Below are positions 47,662-59,700 of a stretch of 64,000 nucleotides of DNA, piece by piece (position 1 is the first letter of the stretch; each line of letters opens with the position of its first letter). Source of the stretch: Strix aluco. Its lineage: Eukaryota > Chordata > Aves > Strigiformes > Strigidae. The notes below the pieces were generated by a model, which searched no databases, had not been told where the DNA came from, and saw only the letters and a list, made by a program, of their open reading frames with translations. The stretch lies in assembly GCF_031877795.1 (NCBI RefSeq), contig NC_133931.1:23372264-23436263 (forward strand). The letters are read 5' to 3'. The position numbers and the translations under genes are program-made.

Positions 47662-50600
47662 GTAAGTCACTTTTTTTTTTTAACAGCACATATTTTATAA
47701 TATATTAGTCTTCTGTCACCAGAGCCTTGCATATAAATCTGCTGTTGCTGAAATGCTATATTTGGTGCAATTCAACTTTTTAAAAATATCACTTAATTAA
47801 AACATAAAATAAGAAGTCAGGGAAACAATAAGAGGCCACTTCTGCTAGTCTGTGCAACAAGTAAAACAAATAAAAATAGCAGCTGCTGGTGTGGGCTGCT
47901 GTATCTAATTCTGCCTAACTGATGACATTGCTATCCTGGTTTGGCCAGACAGCCAGGTGTGGGTGGTTGGCACCAAAGAAAAAATCACATTGACTACTCT
48001 AAAAGAATTTTCTTCACCACAGTTCTATTGTTTTAATTGTTGTACTGTATAAGACAAAGAAAATACAGTATATGCATGTGTCAGTTCATTCCCATACTCC
48101 TTTGGTAACAATGCTTCCTTTCAGTGTTTTCCCCCACCCTCAAAGTCTGTGACTCAGTCCTTCTTTTAAATATTGTATATTCTTTCCTTCTGGCTTCCAG
48201 CAGCTGTCAGATGCCAGTGCTCAGATGTAAGCTCTCAAGCTGCAAAATAACTAGCTGTTTCATTGCAGTAACTGAATTATTTTGTTTGTGGAACTTTCTG
48301 TATATTCACAACATGTGCAAAACCAGTAATAACTTCAAAATGTTGGTTTTTTAATCTGTCCCTTTTTCACCTGTCCCTCGTTAATGTTTTCAACTCAGCA
48401 AAACTAGTTATTGGCAGACCAGATTCTGTATGGGTTGTGGGCTGTTTGTTTTTTTTTTTTCCTCATTTCAGATAACTGTTGAAAATCCCTAGTCTGAAGG
48501 CAGCTCTGGTCCTATTCAGTATTATTTTAATAGTAGTGGAAGGACCATCTGTATCTTATTTCATTTTTGCCTGATGTCCTTATACCCACATGGAAAAGGA
48601 ACTATGAGGAACCAGATTGCACAATTCCTTCTTGAAATTAAGCTTAATCTTGAACGTTGCCATAAATCTACTGTTTATTTTTTGTTATAACACCCAGAGA
48701 TTCCAGTTAGATTAGAATACTAGGAATTTTGATTTTGTTTTGAAGAAGAGTTGTGCAATTTCAAACCTAATATACTGGTTTTCTTCTATAGCCAATTACG
48801 CTATAATGTGTATAGATAGGAATTTCTTAATGTCTCACACGACAGAAAATAGTTCTGAGGATTTACTAAATTGTGATGTGTTGTGCTGAGTTGTCTTGTT
48901 ACAAAATTTCTGTATTAAAAGTTTCTTTTCTTCTTATGTTCTTTTGTGGGGTTATTTTAGCAATCACCAAGGTGCAACACCGCTTGTTCTTGCAAAACGA
49001 AGGGGTGTGAATAAAGATGTGATTAGACTGCTGGAATCTTTAGAGGAGCAAGAGGTGAAAGGATTTAACAGAGGAGCTCACTCAAAGCTGGAAACGATGC
49101 AAACTGCTGAAAGTGAAAGGTATTTGCAAAACAAAAATAATTACTAGGAGAAATAATGTTTATGGCTTTTAGATTTTTGTAATTGACGTGATTGTACCTC
49201 AGAACAGATATCACATTAGGCCTGGTATTAGACCAAATCAAAATAAAATTTTAAATTTTGGAAAAATCGAATTAAGGTAAAAAAAAGTTTTTCTATTGTT
49301 ATTTTCATTTTATGATGAAAATTTTTAAACATAGTTACTCATTTTCCATTACAGACTCCCCAAAATACCACTTATCACAGAGCCAAAGGGAAAATGGGGT
49401 GAATGCAAAATGCCAGTATCACAGGCTAGCCTAACGTTCTTTCGATAAGATGGATTGTCTATGCGAAGAAGGGACAGCAGACTTTTCATCCATCTGAACT
49501 TCAGTAAAGGATTTGATACAGTGCCATATATGAAATTTCTATCAGTAGTAGTCCTGGAAAGGATGGAGAATAAAATAAGAATTTCGTGGAGGCTAAAAAG
49601 GTCATTAAAGGAGAACTGAAGATTTCAGGAAAATTGCTGACAATTTTAGGGAAAGTATTGGATTAGAGGGAAGTTATTAATGAATTCTTGAAAGTCTGGT
49701 TCTGGGACTGTGCTTACTTAAAATTTTCGTAAATGATACTGGCATAGAAAATAGAAGCATGTTAGTGATACTACGAAGTGAGATATAGGCAACCCAGAGG
49801 AAAATCTGGGATGACAAGGGAGAGGAAATTAATAGGAATAAATTGTGATTCAGTAGCACAAAATACAACTTCATTTACCTAAAGCTGTATGCCTTAAAAT
49901 GGGAGTTCCTCAGTGGAAGGGCAGGGTATAGGAGAAAAGACTTGATGTATTAGCTCCAGGAGTTGATGGTACCCTGAAAAAGGCAATGAAGTCCTAGAAT
50001 GCGCAAAACAAGATATTTCCACTACATAAACAAAACTGTTAGTGCCACTTTAAAAAGCAATGGTAACTTCTGCTGTGTAGTACGTTTTATAATGCTGTTG
50101 AGCCCCATTCAAGAAAGTTTAATTTATCCTTTAAGAAGCGTGGAGAAGCATTACTTCAGCGCTCAAGGGAGCAGAGCGTCTGCTTGTGAAAGGAGGCAAC
50201 TAGAGCTTGTTTTAGCCCGGCAGAGTGAAGGCTGAGAGGTGTGTGATTGCTGACAAGAAATACTGGTTTTGAACAACATGAAATAACTGTTTAAGACAAA
50301 AGCTGATGATAGCACAAGAGCCAAAGGATACAGATAAACCACAAGTACTTTTTTGATTGAAAATTGGGAGTGTTTTTTTACGATGAGCTTCCAAGGCAGC
50401 CTTCTTGTACGATTTAGATGAGGCAAGAAGCCTCACGAGTTTCAGAGGAGGCTAGTTCTCTTGCAGAAACCATTGAATTGCCAGTAAACGTGACAGAACA
50501 TGGAACTGAGATTAATAATGCAAGAGATCTTTCCAGTACTGTTTTATTTTGGTTTTACTTTATATTGGAAGCAGGATATCAGTGTTGTTTGGAATACTTG

Positions 50601-53600
50601 CTGTTCTACTGAATTTATTCAAATTTGTAATTTTTTTAGTATTGTCTAATAATTATCACAAAAGACAGGGAGTTTTGTCACATAATTCTTGTTCAGTTTG
50701 TGTCAAAATGTACACAGCCTGTACTGTAAATGAAAATTAAACTGTGTAAATGGAGTTGTTCTCTTGAGTAAAAAGGTGAAACCAACAAAATTACATATAT
50801 CATGCCTAATACTCCCAGTGAGCAGGTTGGAAGTTTTCTCATACATTGGGTCACCCCACTTGTCAGAGAGAGCGTTTTAAGCCCTGAAATAGAAAATTTA
50901 ATATTATTCTCAAAATTACATGGGTACAAATTACAAGAATTTGTGCATATTACCTTTGTGACTTAACTAAATTTTATTGAAAGGTGCTTGCCACACAGAA
51001 ATGCATTTATGCTTTTTTTGTTTAAACATATGGACCAACAGCTCGGCCCCATTTAAATTACAATTTTTGATTTAATAGTGTCCCTTTAATGAACGTAGCT
51101 TCCTTTCTGTTATTTGACCTTCATAAACGTTACATTGTTTGCTTTGGCAAGGAAGTCAGCAACTCTCCTTGGGGAGAGGCACAGAGACATAAACAGTGCA
51201 CTACCCAGCTTGTTTGTGAACATGTTTAAAATGTCTGAAATACATTATTTTTGAAATAACAAATAACAGATGCCTACAGCAGCAAAAACAAGTGAGCTTG
51301 TGTGCTGTTTGCTTTGTAAATAAATAATGGCTTTGTAACGGCTGGCTTTTCAGACCTCCACAGTTTCACTCCTCCCTCTCAGTATTATTTTCGCATTTTA
51401 GAAACACTTAGATGAATGTCTTCTGTCCTCTCCCCCACTCCCCGACTCTCTTACATTATGTATGAACCTATGGAGAAATAATGGTTGCTCTTTCTGAAAA
51501 CAGTCTCTGACTTAAGTTTTCTGCTCCTTATTACATACAGTTGCTGCTGCTCTGGAAGCAGAGGCCAAAGCTAGGTTCCCGAGTTGAATTTATTTTCTCT
51601 TCCTTTGCACTCCTGTCAGTGAGGAGTGGCACTGTGCTGTCAGGAGGCAGAGCTCGCTCTGTCCGTCTTTCAGCACAGACGATCTGTCCATCTACACAGC
51701 CCAGCATGCCCCGTGACTGCACCCACAAGTGCATCCAAATGTGAACTTCCACGTTGTGTTGGAAACAGAAGAGAACATCTGTCTGGGCTGTGTGGCACAC
51801 GCTCTTCTGTAGGATGCATTGCTGCATTACCATTTCTTAAGCAGCTGTAATTCGTAATAAGAAAAAATATTTTGAATAAGATTGATTTTAATTGGGTTGC
51901 AATATAAAATAGCAAAAGTGTTTTCTATGTACTCTTTTGTATTTAATGAGCAAGCATGTGATCTTTTAATTTAAATTGCATTGCACCTTTATTTAACCTC
52001 TCTGGTTATGTATTAACTAGTTAGTACTTAATGAGTGAGTAGTTATTTTCTACACCAATGGCTGTCTTTTATGAAACTCTTTGTTTTGCTTGGGAAATTA
52101 TAATAAGCAAGGAAGATGACTAAATCCTGCAGCTATGGGCAAGCAAAAATAACTTTACAGCAAGGTAAATATTTAAAAAACAAAAAAGACAAGCTGTTTA
52201 ATAGGCATTTTCTGAAATCTTCAGCATGTGATGCTGCAATACTTCAGCAAGGTATGCGAGTTCAGGCAAATTATTCTTCAGCAGCTGTACTTCTTAAGAA
52301 AAAATACCATATGAATAGTGTGAAGTTTTTTCATGGCGTAATCTTAGAAGAGAGGTTCATAAATGAGACCTTTTTCTGATAACAATCATTTGTCAATTTA
52401 TTATTGTCACCAAGAACAATAGCATTTCTACAGTTAATTTTGACTTGGAAATTACTTTTCCCTGAAATGTTCTCTTTTATTATTGCTATAAGAGATATCT
52501 AGGAATATGGTAGCTGAAAGCAGTTAGAAGGGAGGAAAAAAACTGGTTTCTCTCATCTTACCTTCTGCTGTTGACATCATTGTGTACGTAGTTGGCTTCA
52601 CCATTTCCTTTCAGTGCTTGTCAGAAACTGATCCTGTAAACGCCTGTGTATGTAATTTCACTTAAGTGAGAAGTAGTAGGACTGTGCAGATGGCTAAAAT
52701 TTTACTTAAGTGAAATCAAGTAATGAGAAACTTTTCCTAGTCTTTGTGAGGTTTTTCTTACAGCAACAGAGAAGGTTTCCTGTTTTAAGCCAATTCTGAA
52801 ACCAACAAAACTGGGAGAATGATACAAGAAGCCATGCAGTATTTGAAAGAGCTTACATTTTTTCTAAAGGTGATCCATTGTCAAGATGACTGGCTCGTTC
52901 TGATTTTATATTTGTTTCTCATTTAAAAGTAAGAGTTCCAGTCCCTAATTTATAGTCTGACAATTTAAGGGGGGCTGATGGATTGGTAGTGGAATGTTTA
53001 AACATCAAAGCGGTTTCTGAACGCCATATGGCAGAAAACACAGCAATGCCAACTTGTCTTGAAGATCAGAAAGTTTCTGAATTTCTTGTTATCCAAATTT
53101 ATTGGTTTATGTGATATTTTTATGCTAGAGGTCTCTGTAAGAAAGACATGCAAGAGAGTAAAGATCACTACAGAGTTCAGAATCTAAATTATATTGGTTA
53201 AAGTTTCCATTTTATTCATCAGAGTTTATTTTTAAATCATGATTTGTTTTATTAAGAAGATCTGTGCCCCCTGAGGTTTTATCTTACGCTTCATTAGATT
53301 TTACTAAGCCATATTTAGTAGAAATTATGAGGATTGACTTTTGAAGGCTTCTAGGTGGCAAGCCTGCAAACTCAGTGCAGTTGTACAGATGCAAATATCA
53401 TTCTCTTTACACAGGTTAATAAAACATCCTTTCACCTAAATTAAGTTTAGAGTTAGGAGTCTTTTCCTGATCTTCTTTGTCTTGATTTAGCAGAGGCAAT
53501 GCTATAAATCTGCAGGTGAGTTTAGTTTTTAATTTAGAATGTTTCGGTTGGTCTTAGGAGGATTACTGTTGTATTTGAAGGTGCATTCTTTTGCTCTGAT

Positions 53601-53843
53601 GTATTTTTAACTTTAATCCTTCGTAGTGCAATGGAAAGCCATTCCCTCCTTAATCCAAACCTACAGCAAGGTGAAGGAGTTCTTTCCAGTTTCCGCACGA
53701 CATGGCAAGAGTTTGTGGAAGACCTGGGCTTCTGGAGGGTGCTGCTCCTGATCTTTGTCATTGCTCTTCTGTCACTTGGAATAGCATACTATGTTAGTGG
53801 GGTCCTTCCTTTTGTAGAAAACCAGCCTGAACTGGTGCACTGA
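47351..53843 (+). CDS. ANKRD46: Ankyrin repeat domain-containing protein 46, whole coding region (228 aa)
   Basis: Coding exons are 47351-47661, 48961-49119 and 53627-53843, joined in phase 2 at both junctions, giving 228 codons and TGA. Residues 11-40, 44-74, 77-103 and 107-138 form four ankyrin repeats; GRTGLHLAAARGN and GNTALHLCGH are clear repeat hairpins. A linker follows, then one hydrophobic segment (about 195-215, VLLLIFVIALLSLGIAYYV) and a short tail ending PELVH. The layout is that of a C-terminally anchored membrane protein with a cytosolic ankyrin domain. As I recall it, the human protein has the same length and nearly the same sequence, so constraint is strong. Its molecular role is poorly defined; ankyrin repeats imply protein binding. 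Confidence 0.97.
47662..48960 (+). other. ANKRD46: ANKRD46 intron between coding exons 1 and 2 (1.3 kb)
   Basis: AT-rich; no recognised repeat or RNA gene. A T-run precedes CTCATTTCAG at 48,471, a possible decoy acceptor. The used acceptor is GTTATTTTAG at 48,960. Confidence 0.7.
48961..49119 (+). CDS. ANKRD46: ANKRD46 coding exon 2
   Basis: This exon completes C104 and encodes NHQGATPLVLAKRRGVNKDV (ankyrin repeat 4), then a charged linker to E156 and two bases of S157. The donor AAAG|gtattt deviates from consensus at +3 to +6, so it is likely weak. If it is not spliced, translation adds RYLQNKNNY and stops at 49,147. Confidence 0.96.
49242..49247 (+). terminator. ANKRD46: Intronic AATAAA, possible alternative 3' end of ANKRD46
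   Basis: AATAAA lies 95 bases after the in-frame stop (TAG, 49,145-49,147) reached when coding exon 2 is not spliced. Use would give a shorter mRNA and a protein of 165 residues without the membrane segment. AATAAA is common by chance in AT-rich DNA. Confidence 0.35.
49460..50460 (+). mobile_element. CR1 LINE, degenerate, sense
   Basis: TTCAGTAAAGGATTTGATACAG encodes the reverse-transcriptase pattern FSKGFDTVP (FDTVP at 49,512-49,526). Further on, GGCTGAGAGGTGTGTGATTGC, GATAGCACAAGAGCC and GGATACAGATAAACC follow CR1 ORF2 and 3' UTR order. Stops and indels are frequent. About 1 kb is preserved in order. Confidence 0.7.
52628..52730. repeat. Ancient foldback repeat
   Basis: ATTTCACTTAAGT at 52,655-52,667 is repeated exactly in reverse complement at 52,704-52,716 around a 36-base loop. 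TCACTTAAGTGA (52,658-52,669) is itself a perfect 12-base palindrome. The leading CTGATCCTGTAAACGCCTG recalls a palindromic repeat scattered in amniote genomes. It is probably a fossil MITE-like element; the limits are approximate. Confidence 0.45.
53627..53843 (+). CDS. ANKRD46: ANKRD46 coding exon 3 (terminal)
   Basis: This exon completes S157 and encodes AMESHSLLNPNLQQ, FRTTWQEFVEDLGFWR, the membrane segment and the tail to H228, then TGA at 53,841. Acceptor cttcgtag has a weak CG before the TAG and a T-rich tract upstream. Confidence 0.97.
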
Positions 53844-54287
53844 AACAAATGCAAAGAAGTACACTGTGCTTTTCCCTGTTCTAATCTTATTTTGAGCTTC
53901 TTGGAATTATTCTCTTGGTGCAGGCAGTGGCAGCTGTATATACTGTTTGCCTTTTGTACTTATTATTAACCCTTTTGGAAGAGGGATAAATTAATTTCAA
54001 GTAAAACACTAAATTCTAAAGCATTCCTAAGCTACCTCTGACTTACCTTGACTTGCAAGCAAGATGTGAAGATAATCCTCTCTGTTGATAAAATATTATG
54101 ATTAGAAAAGGCCTTTCATAATGAATATTAAATTCCTTGGCATGCAAAATACATCCTAGTACAGAACCAAATTTGATTTATTTTCCCTATGAAGAGAGGT
54201 AAATCTGTTGTTGGATTTTTTTGTGTGCACTTCAGTTGAAAGAAAAATACTGTTTTAAAAGTCCTCCTCAAGAAATCCAAATAATAT

Positions 54288-54293
54288 AATAAA
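54288..54293 (+). terminator. ANKRD46: Candidate poly(A) signal AATAAA
   Basis: First AATAAA after the stop, 445 bases downstream, within ATAATATAATAAAGC. Confidence 0.45.
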
Positions 54294-54850
54294 GCATTCT
54301 GATATATCGACAGTAATAAGCTGCAACTTCATAGTTCTTTTAATGCCTCCCCATAGTGTCATATCTGCTAGTTTATAAGAAGAATTAGTTCAAGTTTTAC
54401 TATGACTTTAATGTATAGATCACTCCTTTATTTATTAGGCTAATGCAGTGTTTCTTCCCTGTATGAATTTAATGTTGTTAATACCTGCCTGAAGTAAATT
54501 TTGTAGAACAAAGCTGTTTGTTGTGCTTTGGTAGTAAAGTTGTTTCAGCCTTAGGCTGAAGATTTTGCCTTTTTGTTGAAATGTTACTAAGCAAACCTTT
54601 CTTTGTAAGGGTGGTTAAAAAGTGATCTAGGTGTTCTGCTCTGTATATAATAATTCTGTAAGGTAATTTCTTTGTGAAATATGTAATGAAGGGTGATTTT
54701 TTTTTTTTTCCTCCCACAAGGACCAGACTGAACCATATGATTGTATTGTTTTCATGTTTGTGGAGAGGACTTGATTGAATAGAATTCCTTTCTAGAATTG
54801 TTTTCCATGTCAGCATTTACAGGCTTATGAATTATTTTCTGACTATGCAG

Positions 54851-54856
54851 AATAAA
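54851..54856 (+). terminator. ANKRD46: Candidate poly(A) signal AATAAA
   Basis: AATAAAAG about 1.0 kb after the stop; an alternative 3' end. Confidence 0.4.
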
Positions 54857-55442
54857 AGAATTAAAAATGTTAATATTTAGGAACATTGTATGAAAAGAAA
54901 TCTTGACCCATTCTGTGCTTAGCTGTGAAATCCTTTGTTTTTAAATAATCTAGGGTTATGAATCAGTTAGATACTCTTTTATGAAGGCTAAAAAGGTACT
55001 ACATACTAAGTTGGAGGTTTTCAAAGAAAGCAGATTCTCTCCTCCCATGCTGATTAGACATTTAACTCTCTTTGTTGCCATTGCCTTGAAAAATCCCAAA
55101 CAAAATGAATGCTGCAAACCTAATGAATTGATTTTTTTTAGTCACTCCTAAATTGTTGCTAAACAACATCAAACATTTATGAAAATATAAATTACTATAA
55201 GTATTGATAGAAGTAGCATACATCTCTCTCTTCTGCTATCAGGTATGTTCTTCTTTCTTGTTTATCAGTTTGAGTGAAGAGGGTGGTTGTGTTTGTTTTG
55301 ATGTATGACATGAAGGCACTTCACTGAACTGGGCACTGCTCTAAATTGCATCTGAATGATTCTTGATCTCATTCCTTAAACTAGAGGTTCATGAAACGAT
55401 ACTTTTGTAGTAGCCACAATGCCACAGAAAGGAAAGCCTCTT

Positions 55443-55462
55443 CAAAACAAAACAAAACAAAA
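55443..55462. repeat. (CAAAA)4 microsatellite
   Basis: Four perfect CAAAA units followed by one more A. Confidence 0.85.
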
Positions 55463-55677
55463 AGCGGAGCATACTCCTCTTATGAATATTTCAATTACTG
55501 TACATCTGTTCAGGAACAGAGAAATATAAACTCATAGTATAACTAAACTTCTATTTACTTCTCTAAACAAGTACATTTCTGTTAATAGTACTCTGTATCG
55601 TGAATAATCATATTGTCTTTCAGTATGTATTATCTGCGTAATTTGTAATTGTATTCTCATTATGGGTGAATGCCACA

Positions 55678-55683
55678 AATAAA
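55678..55683 (+). terminator. ANKRD46: Candidate poly(A) signal AATAAA
   Basis: AATAAATATATG about 1.8 kb after the stop, followed by T-rich sequence near 55,700. Confidence 0.35.
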
Positions 55684-56222
55684 TATATGTAGTAAATATG
55701 TTTTGTTTTATTATTACATTAGTGCAGCGGTAATGATGCTACCCCATTTGACTGAGTTTATTTGTTTGTTGCGCATTGATAATGAGCATTTCACAAGTGG
55801 GGAAGTTCCCTCCCTGAGAAATGGCAACCACGCTGTTGGTATAAATGAGGTTTTAGAGCACGGTTTCTTTAGATTTGCCTCTTTTATCTTCAGTATTGTC
55901 ACTGAATCAAGGTTGCTGTCTGTCTGTCTTTTTCTCTTATCTAAGATTTCAGGTATTGAACATGTGTTCTAGAGGCCCCTTGAGATTTAAGATTAACTAT
56001 GAAGGGGTACAAAATAATATAACCAAGAAGGCCAAGCCTGAGCCTGCTGTACTTTGTTTATGCTCTATGCATAAGCATTTTCAAAACTGCACATTGAAAA
56101 GGTTTGAAAAATTGTGTGTGTGTGTTCCAAATTAACGTATGTCACTTTTTAAACTGAAAGAAATCCAAAGCACTGTTTGAATTTCACTGTGTAATGACTG
56201 CTACTCTTTGAAATAAGGACGT

Positions 56223-56228
56223 AATAAA
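56223..56228 (+). terminator. ANKRD46: Candidate distal poly(A) signal AATAAA
   Basis: AATAAACG about 2.4 kb after the stop, with TTTGTTCTGT about 20 bases on, a suitable U/GU-rich element. It is one of the better candidates for a distal end. Confidence 0.4.
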
Positions 56229-56539
56229 CGTCTGACTAAAAGAGGAGTTTGTTCTGTATATACCTCTGTTATTGAAAAGGGACAGCTGTGCCTTTCAATG
56301 TATCTATAAACATTAACAACTTCCTTTTCAAAGGTTGATTCTAAAGAATGAATTTACCTCCTGTACGCTAGATTTCAAGGAATACAATCTGTCTTTCTTA
56401 CAGGAACAGAAAGAGGACTTTAGCCCACTTCCTCTTGAAGCTGTTGTCACAGGGAGTTTCACCATTTCAGCATAATGACAGAGATCAGTTTAGATTGGCT
56501 GTAAGTCATTAAGATTTCTTTTACTTACTATTGCAGTGG

Positions 56540-56725
56540 TGTCTAGATACCTTGATCCAGGGACTCCACTTTGCTAGGCGCTCTTCAAATCCAAGACAGA
56601 TTGTTGTCTTGAGCTGATCTCGGACTAATGAACTAGAACAGAATAAGGAATTGAGAGAGAAAACAATCATGGAGGGATGAAGTGATTTCTTCCAGTGTCA
56701 TAAAACGACTTGATGGACAAGATAG
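56540..56725 (+). repeat. Possible ancient SINE/LINE fragment
   Basis: TTTGCTAGGCGCTCTTCAAATC followed by GACAGATTGTTGTC and GATGAAGTGATTTCTTCCAG recalls ancient amniote repeats that contain GCTAGGCGCTGTACAAA and a GTGACTTGCCCA-like block. Highly diverged and uncertain. Confidence 0.3.
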
Positions 56726-56729
56726 TACA

Positions 56730-59700
56730 AGGTAAACTGGAGTGTAAAATGGATGTGTATAGGCTACTCTGCAGTGGGCCGTCCCTGTGCACACATTTAT
56801 TCCATGGCAAGATCACACCTATCTTACCTCATAGTATCTTGTTCATGTACCATATCTTTTTATCTTCAAGGGTTTCTGTTTTCACTCATATTGGTACTTT
56901 GCTTTGTAGAAGGTTTGCTGTTGTGTGACTGTCATGGGTAGGTATTGTTTCTGGTTGCCACAGTACAACAGGTAATCATGAAAAGCTCCTATGAGAGAAA
57001 GAACACGGTTTCACTTTGAAGTATTGAAACAGATCGAGGCAGTTTCTGGATCTGCAGCTGATCTGGAGTTTGATTTTAGCATGAGTCAACTAATCTCTCT
57101 GGTTGTTCTTAGTATCTTAAGTAAGTAAAAATGATCAACTCTCCAGTGTATTGTAGATGGGCTAGTTAGCTAGGTAACTCTTTGCCTAATTAAAATATGC
57201 TTGGTCATAATACGTTAGAGAAATGCAAATTAAGTAATTTATTCAGAAATCCAGTACCATCTTTTTAAAGTAGTACTTGAAAGTACAAATTGTAAGTGAA
57301 AACTCTCCTGCAAACTCAAAAAAAAAAAAAAAAGGATAATATTGTCTGTTGTCATATTCAGAATTTTCAAAAGTCTAGCATATATTTAAACATTACCTGA
57401 AGTTGACTTTTAACAGGACTGATTTCTTCCTCAGCTGACACACAGGTTAGCTTGTTTCTGAAGCCATTTTTTTCTGAAGTTGTTCCTAAAGCCAGCTCTT
57501 TGTTAAATTAATATTTGAATTGGTGATTAAAATAAGTCTTAAATGATGTGAGAATTAGGTCAGAATGCTTTTCCTTCATTCAGTGTTCTTTTTTTACATT
57601 TCAACATTAATCCTTGTGGATTGGTTATTTGGGATACACTTTGTAAAATTCCCTAAGGGATCCAAAATGTTACAGAAATTGTTGTTGCCAATTGTTACTA
57701 CATTTTTCATCCCTGGTGTTGGGGCTTTCTAGAATTCAAACATCATTGCAGAGCTGTAAACTTTGTAAGTGCTGAAGTACTGTTGAATCATGAATCTCGA
57801 ATCTCTCTTAATATTATTAAATTAATTTCTGGTGACAGTAGAGATAATTCTGTACCTGCACTTGCAGAGCAGTATGATGCACCTGTTATCTGAAACATAT
57901 TTAAGTACTTCAGCTGATTTTAGTGTTGCCTGGCATCTTTTGTACTGCCCTTACAAATGCTTCAAAGGAAGAACACTTTTAAAATATACAGTATGAGGAA
58001 ACAAATGCAACTAATTGGTAGTTCTTTGCTATTTATTGCCAGGAAGTGAAGTGTTCCCAGGTTCACACTGCCAGAGAAATCTGAGATGAAAAGTAGAAGT
58101 CTCCAACTGACAGTGATCTGGTATAGTCTGTGCTGTTATGCAAAGCAGAACTAACGATCTGATGTTGCAGCTGAAGCAGTCTGTGTGCAGAACCCTGGAA
58201 AATGTGTCTCTGCTGTAGGCATTTATAGTTTTTAAACCATTGTTGTAACTAAGCATTAAGCAACCAATATTTCCTAATGACTATGATGAGACAAAACTAT
58301 TGTTCTTCATTACTGCCAAGGGAATGGGAAATCTACTGGAAGTTGCCATAACTAAAAAGTAACAAATCAGGATTTCTTCTGAAGTCAAAGTGTGAACAAG
58401 TCACAACTGTGGCTTCAAGTGGCATGTTCTGTCTGTGTGTGATTTTAAACTACCTTCTGGGAACGGGAAAATGAGGAGACATTTGGAACAGAATTTGTTG
58501 TGTGGTATGTATGGTTTGCAGAAAATAGGAGGGAAATGAATGCAGTGAGCCAAGGCAACAACAAGGGAGGCAGAGCAGTGTGATCCCTTCATGAATCACT
58601 GCTTAAAGGCCAGTCCCAATGCTTGTAAGAAGTGCAAGGAGTGACCAGTAATAGCCTCCTAGCAGGAGAAGGATTTCACTGGCTTGTGATTACACCATCT
58701 CACAGGGGTGGCCATGCAGCCCTGCAACCTGAGCTGGCCCTTCTTGACTTTCAACGTCTAGAGCACTGCTATTTCAGACAACTGCATGTTTGAATGTGTG
58801 CCTACAGTAACAGCTGCTCATGTGGAAGCCGAACTGGTTCCTCTTATACAAGAATCTTTCTGCACATAGGTTAGCAAAAGAAGTTTTACCAAATGTGAAC
58901 AGAAGCTCTTTGTAAAACATTAAATATTTCTGGTGTATTCAATTATGTTTATCTAAATATCAGAAGGCAGGAATCCAGATGAAGGATCGAGTATATGCAA
59001 TAATATCTCATTTTCCTTTGCTAAAGAAAAAAAAATCGGTAACATTCTCTTAATGCAAAGCAAGAAGAAAATCATAGTAAATTTGTTTTGAACTGTGGAA
59101 TATGAATTCGTTATTGAGTCAAATTCCTTAGTATAAGGAATTTTTCAAATAACAATCTCTGACAGGTAAGTTTTCTAGTAGAAAGGCTGACATAGCCTTG
59201 CAGTGGTGTGAATATAGTAACATTTAAAGGTTGTGCTGGCTTAATGAAGTGTGCATATTGAAACAAAACTAGTTAATAAAGAGAGTGGATTTCTGCTAGA
59301 ATGTAATAATTGAAATGCCATATGGTCATCCTCATACTGTTGTTGTCTCATTTCAGGCTGAACATCTGGCTTGGTTTGTTTTGGTACAGATATTTTCAGA
59401 CAAAAAATGAAGTATATAGACATGCATAGGTTTAAGCCGGCAAGCACAGTTTCTGCAGCGGACATAAAGAATAGTGGAGCACGCCACTGAAAGTCGTGAC
59501 AGCTTGTATGTGGACTGCTCAATCCTGCCAGACGTGTTCCTTACAGAACTGGTCTTTCTCCCATTTATGGTACTGGTTTGAACCCTTGTGTCAGTCAGTG
59601 AACACCAGTGGTTAACATGGGGCTTGAACTGAAGGCTGTTTTCAAAAATTTTAATTATAATAGAAGTCAAAGCTTTATTCTTTATTTCAAAGTTCAATGA

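Larger units (their letters stand above)
49120..53626 (+). other. ANKRD46: ANKRD46 last intron (4.5 kb)
   Basis: Holds an intronic poly(A) signal, a decayed CR1 and an old foldback repeat. The stretch 50,930-52,600 is AT-rich and unique-looking. Confidence 0.7.
53844..56230 (+). other. ANKRD46: ANKRD46 3' UTR, extent uncertain
   Basis: AT-rich sequence without recognisable repeats carries several AATAAA signals. The 3' UTR starts at 53,844, but which signal ends it cannot be decided here. An (AAAAC)n repeat lies at 55,443-55,462. Confidence 0.5.
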
